A stretch of 33,225 bases of DNA from Acidobacteriota bacterium (GTDB lineage: Bacteria; Acidobacteriota; Terriglobia; Acidiferrales; UBA7541). Below the pieces are notes generated by a model. That model was not told the origin of the DNA. It saw nothing but the letters and a program-made list of their open reading frames with translations, and made no database searches. Below are positions 1-8,024 of the stretch, piece by piece. The stretch is from assembly GCA_021832085.1 (NCBI GenBank), contig JAKBLM010000047.1, forward strand, positions 1 through 33,225. The letters are read 5' to 3'. Within the stretch, counting starts at the first letter, position 1; every line of letters starts with the position of its first letter. Made by a program: the position numbers and the translations under genes.

Positions 1-1
1 C

Positions 2-56
2 GCCTGCAGCCCGGTTCGAAACGCCACCCCCCGGCGTTTCGAACCGGGCTGCAGGC
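2..56. repeat. Perfect 24-bp inverted repeat (long hairpin)
   Basis: Bases 2-25 are the exact reverse complement of 33-56, with a 7-nt C-rich loop at 26-32. No T-tract follows, so a plain intrinsic terminator is unlikely. The arms contain GGTTCGAA, which resembles a tRNA T-loop, but no tRNA can be folded around it. It resembles the short near-perfect palindromes at 21208-21225 and 21312-21332 and may be a dispersed palindromic repeat. The window edge prevents seeing what lies upstream. Confidence 0.7.
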
Positions 57-201
57 CCTTCGCGAAATCAGCGGCCGACAAAGAAAACGTCAGACCCAAT
101 TTGCTGAACTTGACGGACACAACTGCGGCCGATAAGGCGGGATGGAGTCTCGCCCGGCGCGGGAGGCGCGGCGCGTGGGGAAAGGCAAAGGGGTGTGCCC
201 A

Positions 202-741
202 ATGAAGAAGACGTTTCTGGCTGCACTGGCGATTTTGTCGCTGGCACTCGTCGCCAGCCAGAAGCCCTTTGGCCAGCCGAAAAGGGAAAAAGGATTGTCG
301 CCACAGGATCTGTTGATCAAGAGCGAGGTCGAAACCGCTATCAGCATGCTGCAGACGATTTCCTCGAAACAGGAAAACGGCGAGTTGACCCTGGAACAGG
401 CAAAGCAGCTTGGCGCGGGGCTTCTTCGTGGCCTCCGCTATGGCCGGGATGGGTATTTCTGGGCAGACACGACCGAAGGCGTCAACGTGGTGCTCTATGG
501 ACGGAAAGACGTGGAAGGGAAAAACAGACTCGAATCCAGGGACAAAAACGGGAAATTTTTCATAAAGGAGTTCATTGCCAGGGCAAAAGCCGGCGGTGGA
601 TATGTGAATTATTGGTTCCCGAAGAAAGATCAAACCACCCCGCTTCCAAAGAGGGGATACGTTGAGTTATTCGAGCCCTTTGGGTGGGTAGTGGGCACCG
701 GATACTACTTGGCCACCGACAAAGGGGTGAGGAAAGACTGA
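202..741 (+). CDS. Exported single-Cache-domain protein
   Basis: This 179-aa protein starts with a positively charged, hydrophobic signal sequence (residues 1-24, MKKTFLAALAILSLALVAS). The rest forms one periplasmic sCache_2-like domain, the small-molecule sensor module usually found on chemoreceptors and sensor kinases. Family hallmarks are GYFWADTTEG, a DVEGKNRLESRDKNGK segment and a closing FGWVVGTGYY. There is no transmembrane helix after the Cache domain and no signalling output domain, so it is probably a soluble or anchored ligand-binding protein. ATG 202 is preferred over the in-frame ATG at 142 because the signal peptide begins there and AAAGGGG precedes it. The four-Cache gene at 807 follows in the same direction. 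The ligand is unknown. Confidence 0.8.
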   Translation: MKKTFLAALAILSLALVASQKPFGQPKREKGLSPQDLLIKSEVETAISMLQTISSKQENGELTLEQAKQLGAGLLRGLRYGRDGYFWADTTEGVNVVLYGRKDVEGKNRLESRDKNGKFFIKEFIARAKAGGGYVNYWFPKKDQTTPLPKRGYVELFEPFGWVVGTGYYLATDKGVRKD

Positions 742-806
742 GCCATAACTTCCTGAGGTCGATAGATTTCCGCGTAAGGCGCTCGCAGCGCAAGGAGGGT
801 TCGGTC

Positions 807-2543
807 ATGGTGATGGAAACTGTGGCTTCGCTCTGGAGTTTGATTCCGCTGCTCATCGTTGTTGGGGCTGTGGCCGGAGGCGCCCAGCCCGCGCCTGTCC
901 GGCCGGGTCAGATCTACGAGCACAAGGACACGCGCGATCTGGTTGCGTTGGTCAACAACGCGGCGGAGGTGGTGAGCACGAAAGGCGAGGCGGCCTTTGC
1001 AGAATTTCGTGTTGCCGGCAGCCGCTGGCGGCAGGGCGAAACCTACATCTTCGTCCTCGATCCCCAAGGCAATATGCTCGTCCATCCCGATCCCGCGCTG
1101 GACGGCAAGAACGTGCTCGATCTGAAAGACGTTAACGGCAGGCCGATCATCCGGGGGATCATCGCCGCTGTGACGACGCTCCCTAACAAACAGGAAGGCT
1201 GGTATCACTACCAGTGGCCCGTGCCGGACGGGCTCCTGCCGCGATGGAAAAGCACCTACGCGCGGCTGGTCACCGCCCCCTCGGGCAAGCGCTACATCGT
1301 CGCCGCCGGCATGTACAACGACCGCATGGAACGGGCGTTCGTGGTGGACGCGGTTACCGACGCCGTCGGCCAGATCGAGAAGAACGGCAAGGCGGCCTTC
1401 GCGCTCTTCCACGATCCGACTGGGCCGTTCCTCGTCAAGGACGCCTACATTTTTGTGGTTGACCGGAACGGCGTTGATCTGGTCAACCCCGGCTTTCCGA
1501 ACCTGGAGGGGCGCAACATTCTCGACGTGAAGGATACCCAGGGCAAGCCGCTGATTCGGGAAATGCTCGAAGTGGCGGAAGCAAGCGGCTCCGGCTGGGT
1601 TGACTACATGTGGCCCAAGCCGGGCGAAAGCGTTTCGACGCTGAAGTCGACCTATGTGAGCAAGGCGCAGATGGGCGACCAATGGGTGCTGGTCGGCTGC
1701 GGCGTCTATCTGGCCGACGCTCCGAAGGTGGCTCCAGTCCAAAGGAAGATGACCGCGCCGGAATTGATGGCGCTGGTGCGCGAAGGAGCGGCCGTCTTCG
1801 AGAAAGAAGGCGAAAAGGCTTATCCCGCGTTTCGAAAGAAGGGATCAAAGTGGTTCCATGGCGATACGTATTTCTTCGTCTGGAACATGGACGGAACCCT
1901 GGTCTTCCACGCTGCAGACCCCGCCATCGAGGGCCGGAATGACAGCGGCATCAAGGACGTCCAGGGAAGGCCCTTCGGCAAGATGATCCTCGAGGCGGCC
2001 AACAGTCCTTCAGCCGAGGGGTGGGTCCACTACATGTACCCAGAACCGGGAGGTATCTTTCCGACGTGGAAATCCACCTTTGTGAAACGGGTGACGTTTC
2101 CTTCCGGGGAACAGCACATCATCGGCTGCGGGATCTACAACATGCAGATGGACAAGGCGTTCATCGAGGACGTGGTGAATCGGGCGGCGGCGCTGGTGTC
2201 GAGCGAGGGCAGCGCAGCCTTCGGCCAGCTGCGCGACAAGAAAGGCCCCTTCGTTTTCATGGACACGTACGTGTTCGTGGAAACCCCGAAGGGCACCGAA
2301 CTGGTGAATCCCGCCACGCCGAGCCTGGAAGGGAAAAACCTGATCAACCTGAAGGACTTGAAAGGGAGGCCGGTGAACCAGGAGGAAATCGCCGCAGCCA
2401 TGAAAGACGGCAGCGCCTGGGTGGACGTCTACTGGTACAAGCCGGGCACGAATGAGCCCGCACACAAGCTGACCTACGTGCGCAAGGTCCAATACGGCGG
2501 GGACACTTACATCGTTGGGTCGGGCGTCTACCTGGAAGACTAA
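807..2543 (+). CDS. Exported protein with four tandem Cache domains
   Basis: This 578-aa protein has an N-terminal hydrophobic signal (about residues 5-26) followed by four sCache_2-like modules at roughly 40-180, 185-315, 320-450 and 455-578. Modules 1 and 3 share FPTWKST/LPRWKST and AAGMYN/GCGIYN features. Modules 2 and 4 share LVNP, LEGKN/LEGRN and a closing GVYL. The order is therefore A-B-A-B, which suggests duplication of a two-domain unit. No kinase, HAMP or methyl-accepting region is present. The start is ATG 807, preceded by AAGGAGGG at 792-799; the open frame begins further upstream inside the previous gene. It probably works with the 202-741 gene in extracytoplasmic ligand binding. 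The ligand and any partner are unknown. Confidence 0.82.
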   Translation: MVMETVASLWSLIPLLIVVGAVAGGAQPAPVRPGQIYEHKDTRDLVALVNNAAEVVSTKGEAAFAEFRVAGSRWRQGETYIFVLDPQGNMLVHPDPALDGKNVLDLKDVNGRPIIRGIIAAVTTLPNKQEGWYHYQWPVPDGLLPRWKSTYARLVTAPSGKRYIVAAGMYNDRMERAFVVDAVTDAVGQIEKNGKAAFALFHDPTGPFLVKDAYIFVVDRNGVDLVNPGFPNLEGRNILDVKDTQGKPLIREMLEVAEASGSGWVDYMWPKPGESVSTLKSTYVSKAQMGDQWVLVGCGVYLADAPKVAPVQRKMTAPELMALVREGAAVFEKEGEKAYPAFRKKGSKWFHGDTYFFVWNMDGTLVFHAADPAIEGRNDSGIKDVQGRPFGKMILEAANSPSAEGWVHYMYPEPGGIFPTWKSTFVKRVTFPSGEQHIIGCGIYNMQMDKAFIEDVVNRAAALVSSEGSAAFGQLRDKKGPFVFMDTYVFVETPKGTELVNPATPSLEGKNLINLKDLKGRPVNQEEIAAAMKDGSAWVDVYWYKPGTNEPAHKLTYVRKVQYGGDTYIVGSGVYLED

Positions 2544-2580
2544 AGCCTCGGCACACGGCCATTCGCGCGAAGTAGCTTGC

Positions 2581-2631
2581 GGCGGAGAGCGGGGCGAAAA
2601 GTGGCGGCCCGCGCTCCGCCGTTTTCTTTCT
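2581..2631 (+). terminator. Intrinsic terminator after the Cache genes
   Basis: A GC-rich stem (2581-2595 with 2607-2620, one mismatch and one bulge) is followed by a T-rich run GTTTTCTTTCT at 2621-2631. It lies 38 bp after the stop of the four-Cache gene, between convergent genes. Confidence 0.7.
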
Positions 2632-2702
2632 GCCGCCAATTCGCGAGCTTGAGGACGAACCACACGGGTCTGCTTACTTCCAGCACAGGCGGCGAAGATG
2701 GA

Positions 2703-3746
2703 TCAATGGCTACGGCTGAGTGAGGCAGCCAGGGCGGCGCGCACCTTGCGCAACTGCGGGGCCTGGCGGCAATGGGGGAAGCGCGAGAGAAAATCGTCGA
2801 GCTCGTGCAATGCTTCCTTCAACCTGTTGAGCCGGATCAAATCGTCGTAGAGCAGCAGATGGGCCGAGAGGAGTTGCGGGTGGATTTGGCGAACGAGCAA
2901 GAGGTGCGGCAGGGCGCGGCGGAACTGTTTTTGCGAATAGCGGAGCCGGCCGAGCTCCAACTGAGCAAACCAGTTGTCCATATCGAGATGAATGCCGCGA
3001 TGGAAAGCCTGCACCGCCTTTTTCGGATGCTTTTCCTTGACGTAGACGTAGCCGAGATAGCCGTAAGCTTCCGAGTTGTCTTTCTGGAGGCGCAGGGCGT
3101 GCTGGATGGCCCGATTTGCTTTGGCGAAGCGGCCCTCGTCGGCGTAGAGGGCGCTGAGCTTCATGTAGCTCTCGGCGAAATCGGGAAAGATGCGGATGGC
3201 CTTGCGAAAGCTGGCTTCGGCGGCCCTGCTTTTACCCCGAGCCATTTGGCGCTCGCCACGCTTGAATTGCGCTATGGCCCCGCGGGGAACCCGGAGACGC
3301 TCGACGGAGACAAGGGCATGCTTGCTCGGCTTCGGGCCGCTTGGTTGCGGCTCAAGGACGACATCGGCGCTGGTGATCATGGTGAACGTCATTATCGACC
3401 GGCTGACGGGCAAGTAACCGGGGACGTTTACCTGAAGCGTGTAACTGTAACCGACGCCGACGTTGGCAAAATCGAACATACCACTGGAATCGGTGACGGC
3501 AGTGGCCACGCTGCCGCCGCTCGCTTGAGGGCTGAGCTGGACGGTTACATTCGGGACCGGAGTGCCGTCGGGAAGCCGGACTTCTCCCTGAATTTGGGGC
3601 GCTCCGGTGGAAGGACAATTGGCGCGGCAGACGCCGAGCGTAGGGACCTGGGTAGCGTTGGTGGGCCACTGGCTGGCGAGCAGCGGAGCGGGCACAACCC
3701 AAGCGAAGGGAAGGAGGGCAGCGCAAAGCAGACCAGAGCGACCCAT
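2703..3746 (-). CDS. Exported TPR protein with carboxypeptidase regulatory-like domain
   Basis: The 347-aa product has a signal peptide (about 1-24, ending PAPLLAS). A carboxypeptidase-regulatory-like beta-sandwich follows at about 50-130, with GEVRLPDGTPVPNVTV, then SSGMFDFANV and VNVPGYLPV. Tetratricopeptide repeats cover about 150-335, including ASFRKAIRIFPDFAESYMKL and AYGYLGYVYVKEKHPKKAV. TPRs mediate protein-protein contacts, and the N-terminal fold is usually an adhesion or scaffold module. Such exported fusions are common in Acidobacteriota. The start is the ATG whose codon ends at 3746. It is transcribed alone and converges with the Cache genes. A specific role cannot be assigned. 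Confidence 0.78.
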   Translation of the reverse strand: MGRSGLLCAALLPFAWVVPAPLLASQWPTNATQVPTLGVCRANCPSTGAPQIQGEVRLPDGTPVPNVTVQLSPQASGGSVATAVTDSSGMFDFANVGVGYSYTLQVNVPGYLPVSRSIMTFTMITSADVVLEPQPSGPKPSKHALVSVERLRVPRGAIAQFKRGERQMARGKSRAAEASFRKAIRIFPDFAESYMKLSALYADEGRFAKANRAIQHALRLQKDNSEAYGYLGYVYVKEKHPKKAVQAFHRGIHLDMDNWFAQLELGRLRYSQKQFRRALPHLLLVRQIHPQLLSAHLLLYDDLIRLNRLKEALHELDDFLSRFPHCRQAPQLRKVRAALAASLSRSH

Positions 3747-4006
3747 GGCGGCGCTCCCGCTGTCCTGCTTTTACTCCCGCAAAGCCGGGGATGCAAGAAG
3801 GAAAGTGCGCGTGCTGCCGGGGCTCCGCTCAGGGGCAAGTTCCGCTGCCAGGACTCGGCAGCCCTGGCCGTTGGACGAAGCCGGCAGAAGTTCCGCCAGG
3901 AAGCGTCCATCAACTCGATCCAAAATGGTTTACTCGCCGAACGACATAGCCAGCTGGAGTGATCAAACTTCTTGAGCAGCACAGAACACGCCTCAGGCGC
4001 AGCCAG

Positions 4007-4600
4007 TCAGGTCAAAACCAGAGGCAGCGAACGCTGCTGGCCCCAGCTCACGTCGTCGATCCACCAACGGCCGTTGCTGCGGATCAGGGTGAAGTCGGCG
4101 GTCAGCCCCATGCTCACCGGGGCCTCGAAATTGACGTGGAGCACGACGCGGGTCGGTGTGGCCGACTGCGGAAACACCACCACTCCGCCTTGCAGGATCT
4201 GCCAGTGACCCATCACCATCGCCTCGAAAAGATGAAAGGGCAAGTGGCGGCGGTAGCGCGGGGAAAACTGATCGTAGGCGGCGCGGAAGTCTCCGCGCTC
4301 AAGGGCGGCTAAATGAGCACGAACGACGCTGGTCGCTTCCGAGTCCGCTCTTTGAATGGAAAGAGACGCGGTGAGTCGGGAAAGCCACAAGGCCGCCACC
4401 CCGAAGGCCACGCAGGAAACAATCAAGAGAACAACGGTGCGCAGCATCCAGTGGCCCTGGCGCGGGTGCGGCGCATCCGGCGGAAGCGCGAGAGCAGATC
4501 CGGCCGGTGGGAGCACGAGATCGGGCTGAACTGGCGCACTCAAGGTGGCAGGCATCCCTTCAGACCAGTCGTCAGGCCGACGAATGAACGGATCGTCCAT
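4007..4600 (-). CDS. Membrane-anchored protein of unknown function (NTF2/DUF4864-like tail)
   Basis: The 197-aa protein has a proline-rich N-terminal segment (1-50), one transmembrane helix at about 52-74 (LRTVVLLIVSCVAFGVAALW) and an extracytoplasmic C-terminal domain at 75-197. That domain begins with a helix resembling NTF2-like or DUF4864 proteins (VVRAHLAALERGDFRAAYDQ) and ends with a beta-rich part containing NGRWWIDDV. The helix-plus-sheet pattern suggests an NTF2-like cone fold, but I recognise no catalytic residues. It lies downstream of the thiolase gene on the same strand with a 221-bp gap, in which I see no feature. Confidence 0.6.
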   Translation of the reverse strand: MDDPFIRRPDDWSEGMPATLSAPVQPDLVLPPAGSALALPPDAPHPRQGHWMLRTVVLLIVSCVAFGVAALWLSRLTASLSIQRADSEATSVVRAHLAALERGDFRAAYDQFSPRYRRHLPFHLFEAMVMGHWQILQGGVVVFPQSATPTRVVLHVNFEAPVSMGLTADFTLIRSNGRWWIDDVSWGQQRSLPLVLT

Positions 4601-4821
4601 ATGCCCTCGGATACTCTCGCGAAGCTTCCCGTCCGGTCGCCGTTCCAGGCACCGGGGAAAGCGCTAGTCCACTGCGGCCGGGGGCAGATCGGATGCCAAA
4701 ACAAGGCGAGGTTTGTAAGTCGCGGCTTGCACCGCGTCAACACATGTTCCGGATCCTTGGCCCGACCGCCCTTCCGTTTCCCCGATTTCTTTGATGCTCC
4801 GAGCCGCCGCCGTGATCCCTG

Positions 4822-6054
4822 TCAGACGGCTTCGATCTCGAGCGCCATCCCCAGCCCGCCCGAAACGCAGAGCGTCGCCAGCCCCCAATGCCCTCCGCGC
4901 CGGCGCAGTCCGTGCACCAAGGTGGTGAGGATGCGCGCGCCGGTGCAGCCGATCGGGTGCCCCAACGCGATGGCTCCGCCGTGCGGGTTCAGCCGATCGT
5001 GATCGAAGTGCAGTTCGCGGTCGCACGCAAGCACCTGCGCCGCAAAAGCTTCGTTCAACTCCACAACGTCGTAATCGGCCAGTTTGCGCCCGGTGCGTTT
5101 TTCGAGTTTCCGCACGGCCGGAACCGGTCCGATCCCCATCACCCGCGGATCAACCGCGGCCACGGTGGAATGGGAGACGCGCGCGAGCGGTTTGAGGCCA
5201 AGCTCTCTCACCCGATCGCCGCTGGCCAGCACCAGTGCCGCCGCTCCGTCGGTGATACCGCTGGAATTTCCAGCCGTAATCGTCCCGGACTTACGAAACA
5301 CCGGCTTCAGCTTGGCCATGCCTTCCAGGTCCGTGTCGGGGCGGATGTGCTCATCCTGCTCGAAGCGTGTGGTTTTGCCGCGAACGGTGATATCGACCGG
5401 CGCGATTTCCGGCTGGAAAGCCCCCTCGGCGGTTGCGTGCGCAGCGCGACGGTGGCTTTCGACGGCATACCGATCCTGCTCTTCGCGGCCGATCTTATAC
5501 TGGTCGGCGAGGAGTTCGGCCGTTTCGCCCATGATCATTTCGGAGATCGGGCAGAGGAAGCCGTCGCGATACATGCCGTCGACCAGGGGCTGATGGCCCA
5601 TCTTGACGCCCCAGCGGGCATCGAGCATGTAGGGCACGCAACTCATGGATTCGGTGCCGCCGGCGACGATCAGGTCGGCGTCGCCCAGGCCGATCCGCTG
5701 CGCGCCTATTTCCACCGTGCGCAGACCGGAGGCACAGGCCATGTTGAGCGTGAAGGCCGGGGTGTCGTCGCCCAGGCCGGCGCGCCAGGCAATCTGGCGT
5801 GCCGGGTTTGGCCCGACACCGGCTTCGCGGGCATTGCCCAACATCGCCTCGTCGATCTTCCAGGGGAAAGACCACTTTTCCGGCGCCGATGAGCCCGGCG
5901 CACGCTCAGGCGGAATCGCGCCGAAAGCGCGCTCGAGAGCGGCGCGAACCACATGAATTCCCATCTCCACAGCGCCCATGTTCTTCAGGCTGCCGCCAAA
6001 ATTCCCAATGGGCGTACGAACAGCGCTGACGATGTACACATCACGATTGGCCAT
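4822..6054 (-). CDS. Acetyl-CoA acetyltransferase (thiolase)
   Basis: This 410-aa protein is a thiolase that interconverts two acetyl-CoA with acetoacetyl-CoA, or cleaves 3-ketoacyl-CoA. The nucleophile is Cys107 in NMACASG. His366 lies in GHPIGCTG and the second active-site Cys396 in LCVSGGLG. It opens with the family start VYIVSAVRTPIG. It is about 17 residues longer than typical 393-aa enzymes, with extra sequence near residues 47-68. I start at the ATG ending at 6054 because MANRDVYIVS is the usual N-terminus; an in-frame ATG ending at 6075 would add seven residues. It is divergent from serS. Whether it serves polyhydroxybutyrate, fatty-acid or ketone metabolism cannot be told from this context. 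Confidence 0.92.
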   Translation of the reverse strand: MANRDVYIVSAVRTPIGNFGGSLKNMGAVEMGIHVVRAALERAFGAIPPERAPGSSAPEKWSFPWKIDEAMLGNAREAGVGPNPARQIAWRAGLGDDTPAFTLNMACASGLRTVEIGAQRIGLGDADLIVAGGTESMSCVPYMLDARWGVKMGHQPLVDGMYRDGFLCPISEMIMGETAELLADQYKIGREEQDRYAVESHRRAAHATAEGAFQPEIAPVDITVRGKTTRFEQDEHIRPDTDLEGMAKLKPVFRKSGTITAGNSSGITDGAAALVLASGDRVRELGLKPLARVSHSTVAAVDPRVMGIGPVPAVRKLEKRTGRKLADYDVVELNEAFAAQVLACDRELHFDHDRLNPHGGAIALGHPIGCTGARILTTLVHGLRRRGGHWGLATLCVSGGLGMALEIEAV

Positions 6055-6182
6055 AGGACATCCCGATGCTAGCACACTTGCTGAGTTCCCGGCATTTGCG
6101 AGGGCATTTTCGCTCCCGGATGGAGCGAGGTTCGTCGCGCCAGTTTCCCCGCCGGGGGCAATTGGGTTAATCTGTTCGACTC

Positions 6183-7466
6183 ATGCTAGATCTTTCCTTC
6201 GTTCGCGACCATGTCGACGTCATCCGCAAAATGACGGAAGACCGCGGCGTTTCGATCGACCTCGATGCTTTCCAGTCGTTCGACGGCGAGCGCCGGCGCC
6301 TGATCACCGAAGCCGACGAGCTCAAGGCCCGGAGGAACCGGGCCAGTGAAGACATCGGCCGGCGGAAAAAGGCCGGCGAAGACATCTCGGGTCTCGCGGC
6401 CGAGATGAAGCAGACTTCGCAACGGATCAAGCAGCTCGACGAGCGTATTGCCGAGCTCGACGAGCGGCTGCGCCAGTTCCTGCTTACGGTCCCCAATCTG
6501 CCCCACACTTCGGTTCCCGTTGGGCACGATGCCCGTGACAACATCGAAATCCGCCGCTGGGGCAATCCGCCAACCTTCGATTTCACGCCGCGCCCGCATT
6601 GGGAAGTGGCCGAAAAGGCCGGCATCCTCGACCTGGCCCGGGCCACCCGCATCGCCGGCTCGCGTTTCGCGCTCTATTGCGGCCTTGGTGCGCGCCTGGA
6701 ACGCGCGCTGGCAAATTTCTTCCTCGACGTCCACACGCGGGAACACGGGTACACCGAGTTTCTGCCGCCGTTCATCGTGAGCACGGACTCGCTCACGGCC
6801 GTTGGCCAGCTGCCCAAATTCGCCGAGGACATGTTTCACCTGGAGGGCACCGACTGGTGGATGACGCCCACCGCCGAGGTCGAGCTCACCAACCTGCATC
6901 GCGACGAAACACTCGATGCCGACCAGTTGCCGCTGCGCGTCTGCGCGTGGACATCCTGCTTCCGGTCCGAAGCCGGGGCGGCCGGCAAGGACACGCGCGG
7001 CATCGTCCGGCAGCACCAGTTCCAGAAGGTGGAGATGTACAAGTTCACCCTGCCCGACCAAAGCTACGCAGAACTGGAATCGCTGGTTCGCGACGCCGAA
7101 GACCTGCTCCAGAGGCTCGGGCTACACCACCGCGTCGTCGAGCTTTGCACCGGCGACATGGGCTTCGCCTCCGCCAAGACCTACGATATCGAGGTCTGGC
7201 TGCCTTCGACCGGCGGCTTCATGGAAATCTCCTCCTGCTCGAATTGCGAGTCGTTCCAGGCACGCCGGGCGGGCATTCGATACCGTCCGAAATCCGGCGG
7301 CCGGAGCGACTATCTCCATACGCTGAACGGCTCTGGGCTGGCCGTCGGCCGCACCTGGGTGGCTATCGTCGAGAACTACCAGCAGGCCGACGGTTCCATC
7401 GTGATTCCAGAGGTCTTGCGGCCGTATATGGGTGTGGCGCGGATTCCCGTTCCCGTAGGGAAATAG
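6183..7466 (+). CDS. serS: Seryl-tRNA synthetase
   Basis: The 427-aa enzyme charges tRNA-Ser with serine. It also supplies Ser-tRNA-Sec, the first step of selenocysteine synthesis, which matters here because selB and two selenoprotein genes lie in the window. The N-terminal coiled-coil arm spans about residues 30-105. The class II catalytic core follows, with motif 2 in TSCFRSEAGAAGKDTRG and motif 3 in GSGLAVGRT. The serine-site stretch MEISSCSNCESFQARR is intact, and length is normal for the family. ATG 6183 begins the conserved MLDLSFVRDH start. The upstream 128 bp is a divergent promoter region shared with the thiolase gene. Confidence 0.97.
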   Translation: MLDLSFVRDHVDVIRKMTEDRGVSIDLDAFQSFDGERRRLITEADELKARRNRASEDIGRRKKAGEDISGLAAEMKQTSQRIKQLDERIAELDERLRQFLLTVPNLPHTSVPVGHDARDNIEIRRWGNPPTFDFTPRPHWEVAEKAGILDLARATRIAGSRFALYCGLGARLERALANFFLDVHTREHGYTEFLPPFIVSTDSLTAVGQLPKFAEDMFHLEGTDWWMTPTAEVELTNLHRDETLDADQLPLRVCAWTSCFRSEAGAAGKDTRGIVRQHQFQKVEMYKFTLPDQSYAELESLVRDAEDLLQRLGLHHRVVELCTGDMGFASAKTYDIEVWLPSTGGFMEISSCSNCESFQARRAGIRYRPKSGGRSDYLHTLNGSGLAVGRTWVAIVENYQQADGSIVIPEVLRPYMGVARIPVPVGK

Positions 7467-7485
7467 CCGGGAACCCTGCTTTTCT
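7449..7485 (+). terminator. Possible intrinsic terminator of serS
   Basis: GTTCCCG (7449-7455) pairs with CGGGAAC (7468-7474), followed by CCTGCTTTTCT. The stem spans the serS stop codon. The T-tract is short, so this is only a likely terminator. Confidence 0.4.
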
Positions 7486-7713
7486 GAGACCCAAAAATCG
7501 AATAAGTCTTTGCACCACTGAAGTTTATAGCAATAGCCAGCATTAGCCCGTGCCATCCCTTTCCTCTTCGCAGCCAGAACCAAGCGGTTTTCCAGGTACC
7601 GGTTTTCGTTGACACCCGCTTTGACCGTTGCATAAACTGCGACCACTGTTTTGCTTATGCAAAGCATTGGCAGAAGCTGCTTTCCAGCGGGAAGGCGAGC
7701 GTAACATAGGGAC

Positions 7714-8001
7714 ATGGATTTCCTCGCCGAACTGTTTGAGGTCTTTCTCTGGGTTGTTTTTGCCCTCTGGTTGGTCCGGCGGATAGCAGCCTGGCTGTCG
7801 AGGCGGCCGGCGCGTCCGCCCCAAATGCAGCAGCAGCCACCAGCACCGATGAAAACCTTGCATCGCGACCCGTGGTGTGGCACCTACGTTGCCGAGGACA
7901 TTTCCCACCGGCTGGACGAGGAGGGAAAGACCCTGCACTTCTGTTCGGAAGAGTGCCGGATGCGCTACATCGCGCGGCAGCGCCACTCCGCAGGCGCTTG
8001 A
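7714..8001 (+). CDS. Small membrane-anchored protein with Cys-rich TRASH/YHS-like domain
   Basis: The 95-aa product has one N-terminal transmembrane helix (about 5-27, LAELFEVFLWVVFALWLVRR) and a Pro/Gln-rich linker. Its C-terminal metal-binding-like domain has the pattern DPWCGTYV ... HFCSEECRMRY, so three Cys could bind zinc or another metal. The pattern resembles small PP0621- or TRASH/YHS-like proteins implicated in metal sensing or handling. The gdh gene starts 24 bp downstream, so the two are probably co-transcribed. The function is unknown. The 247 bp before it hold a TTGCATAA/TTATGCAA inverted repeat (7628-7635 and 7655-7662) and nothing else I can identify. Confidence 0.7.
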   Translation: MDFLAELFEVFLWVVFALWLVRRIAAWLSRRPARPPQMQQQPPAPMKTLHRDPWCGTYVAEDISHRLDEEGKTLHFCSEECRMRYIARQRHSAGA

Positions 8002-8024
8002 AGCTTGACGAAGGAGGAGACGTG

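Noticed and set aside
1..56. Hairpin at the start considered as a tRNA T-arm because of GGTTCGAA
   Set aside because: The arms do not form a T-stem and no acceptor, D or anticodon arm exists.
705..1742. Long minus-strand open frame of 345 codons opposite the Cache gene
   Set aside because: It is the antisense shadow of a GC-rich coding gene and its protein shows no domain or start signal.
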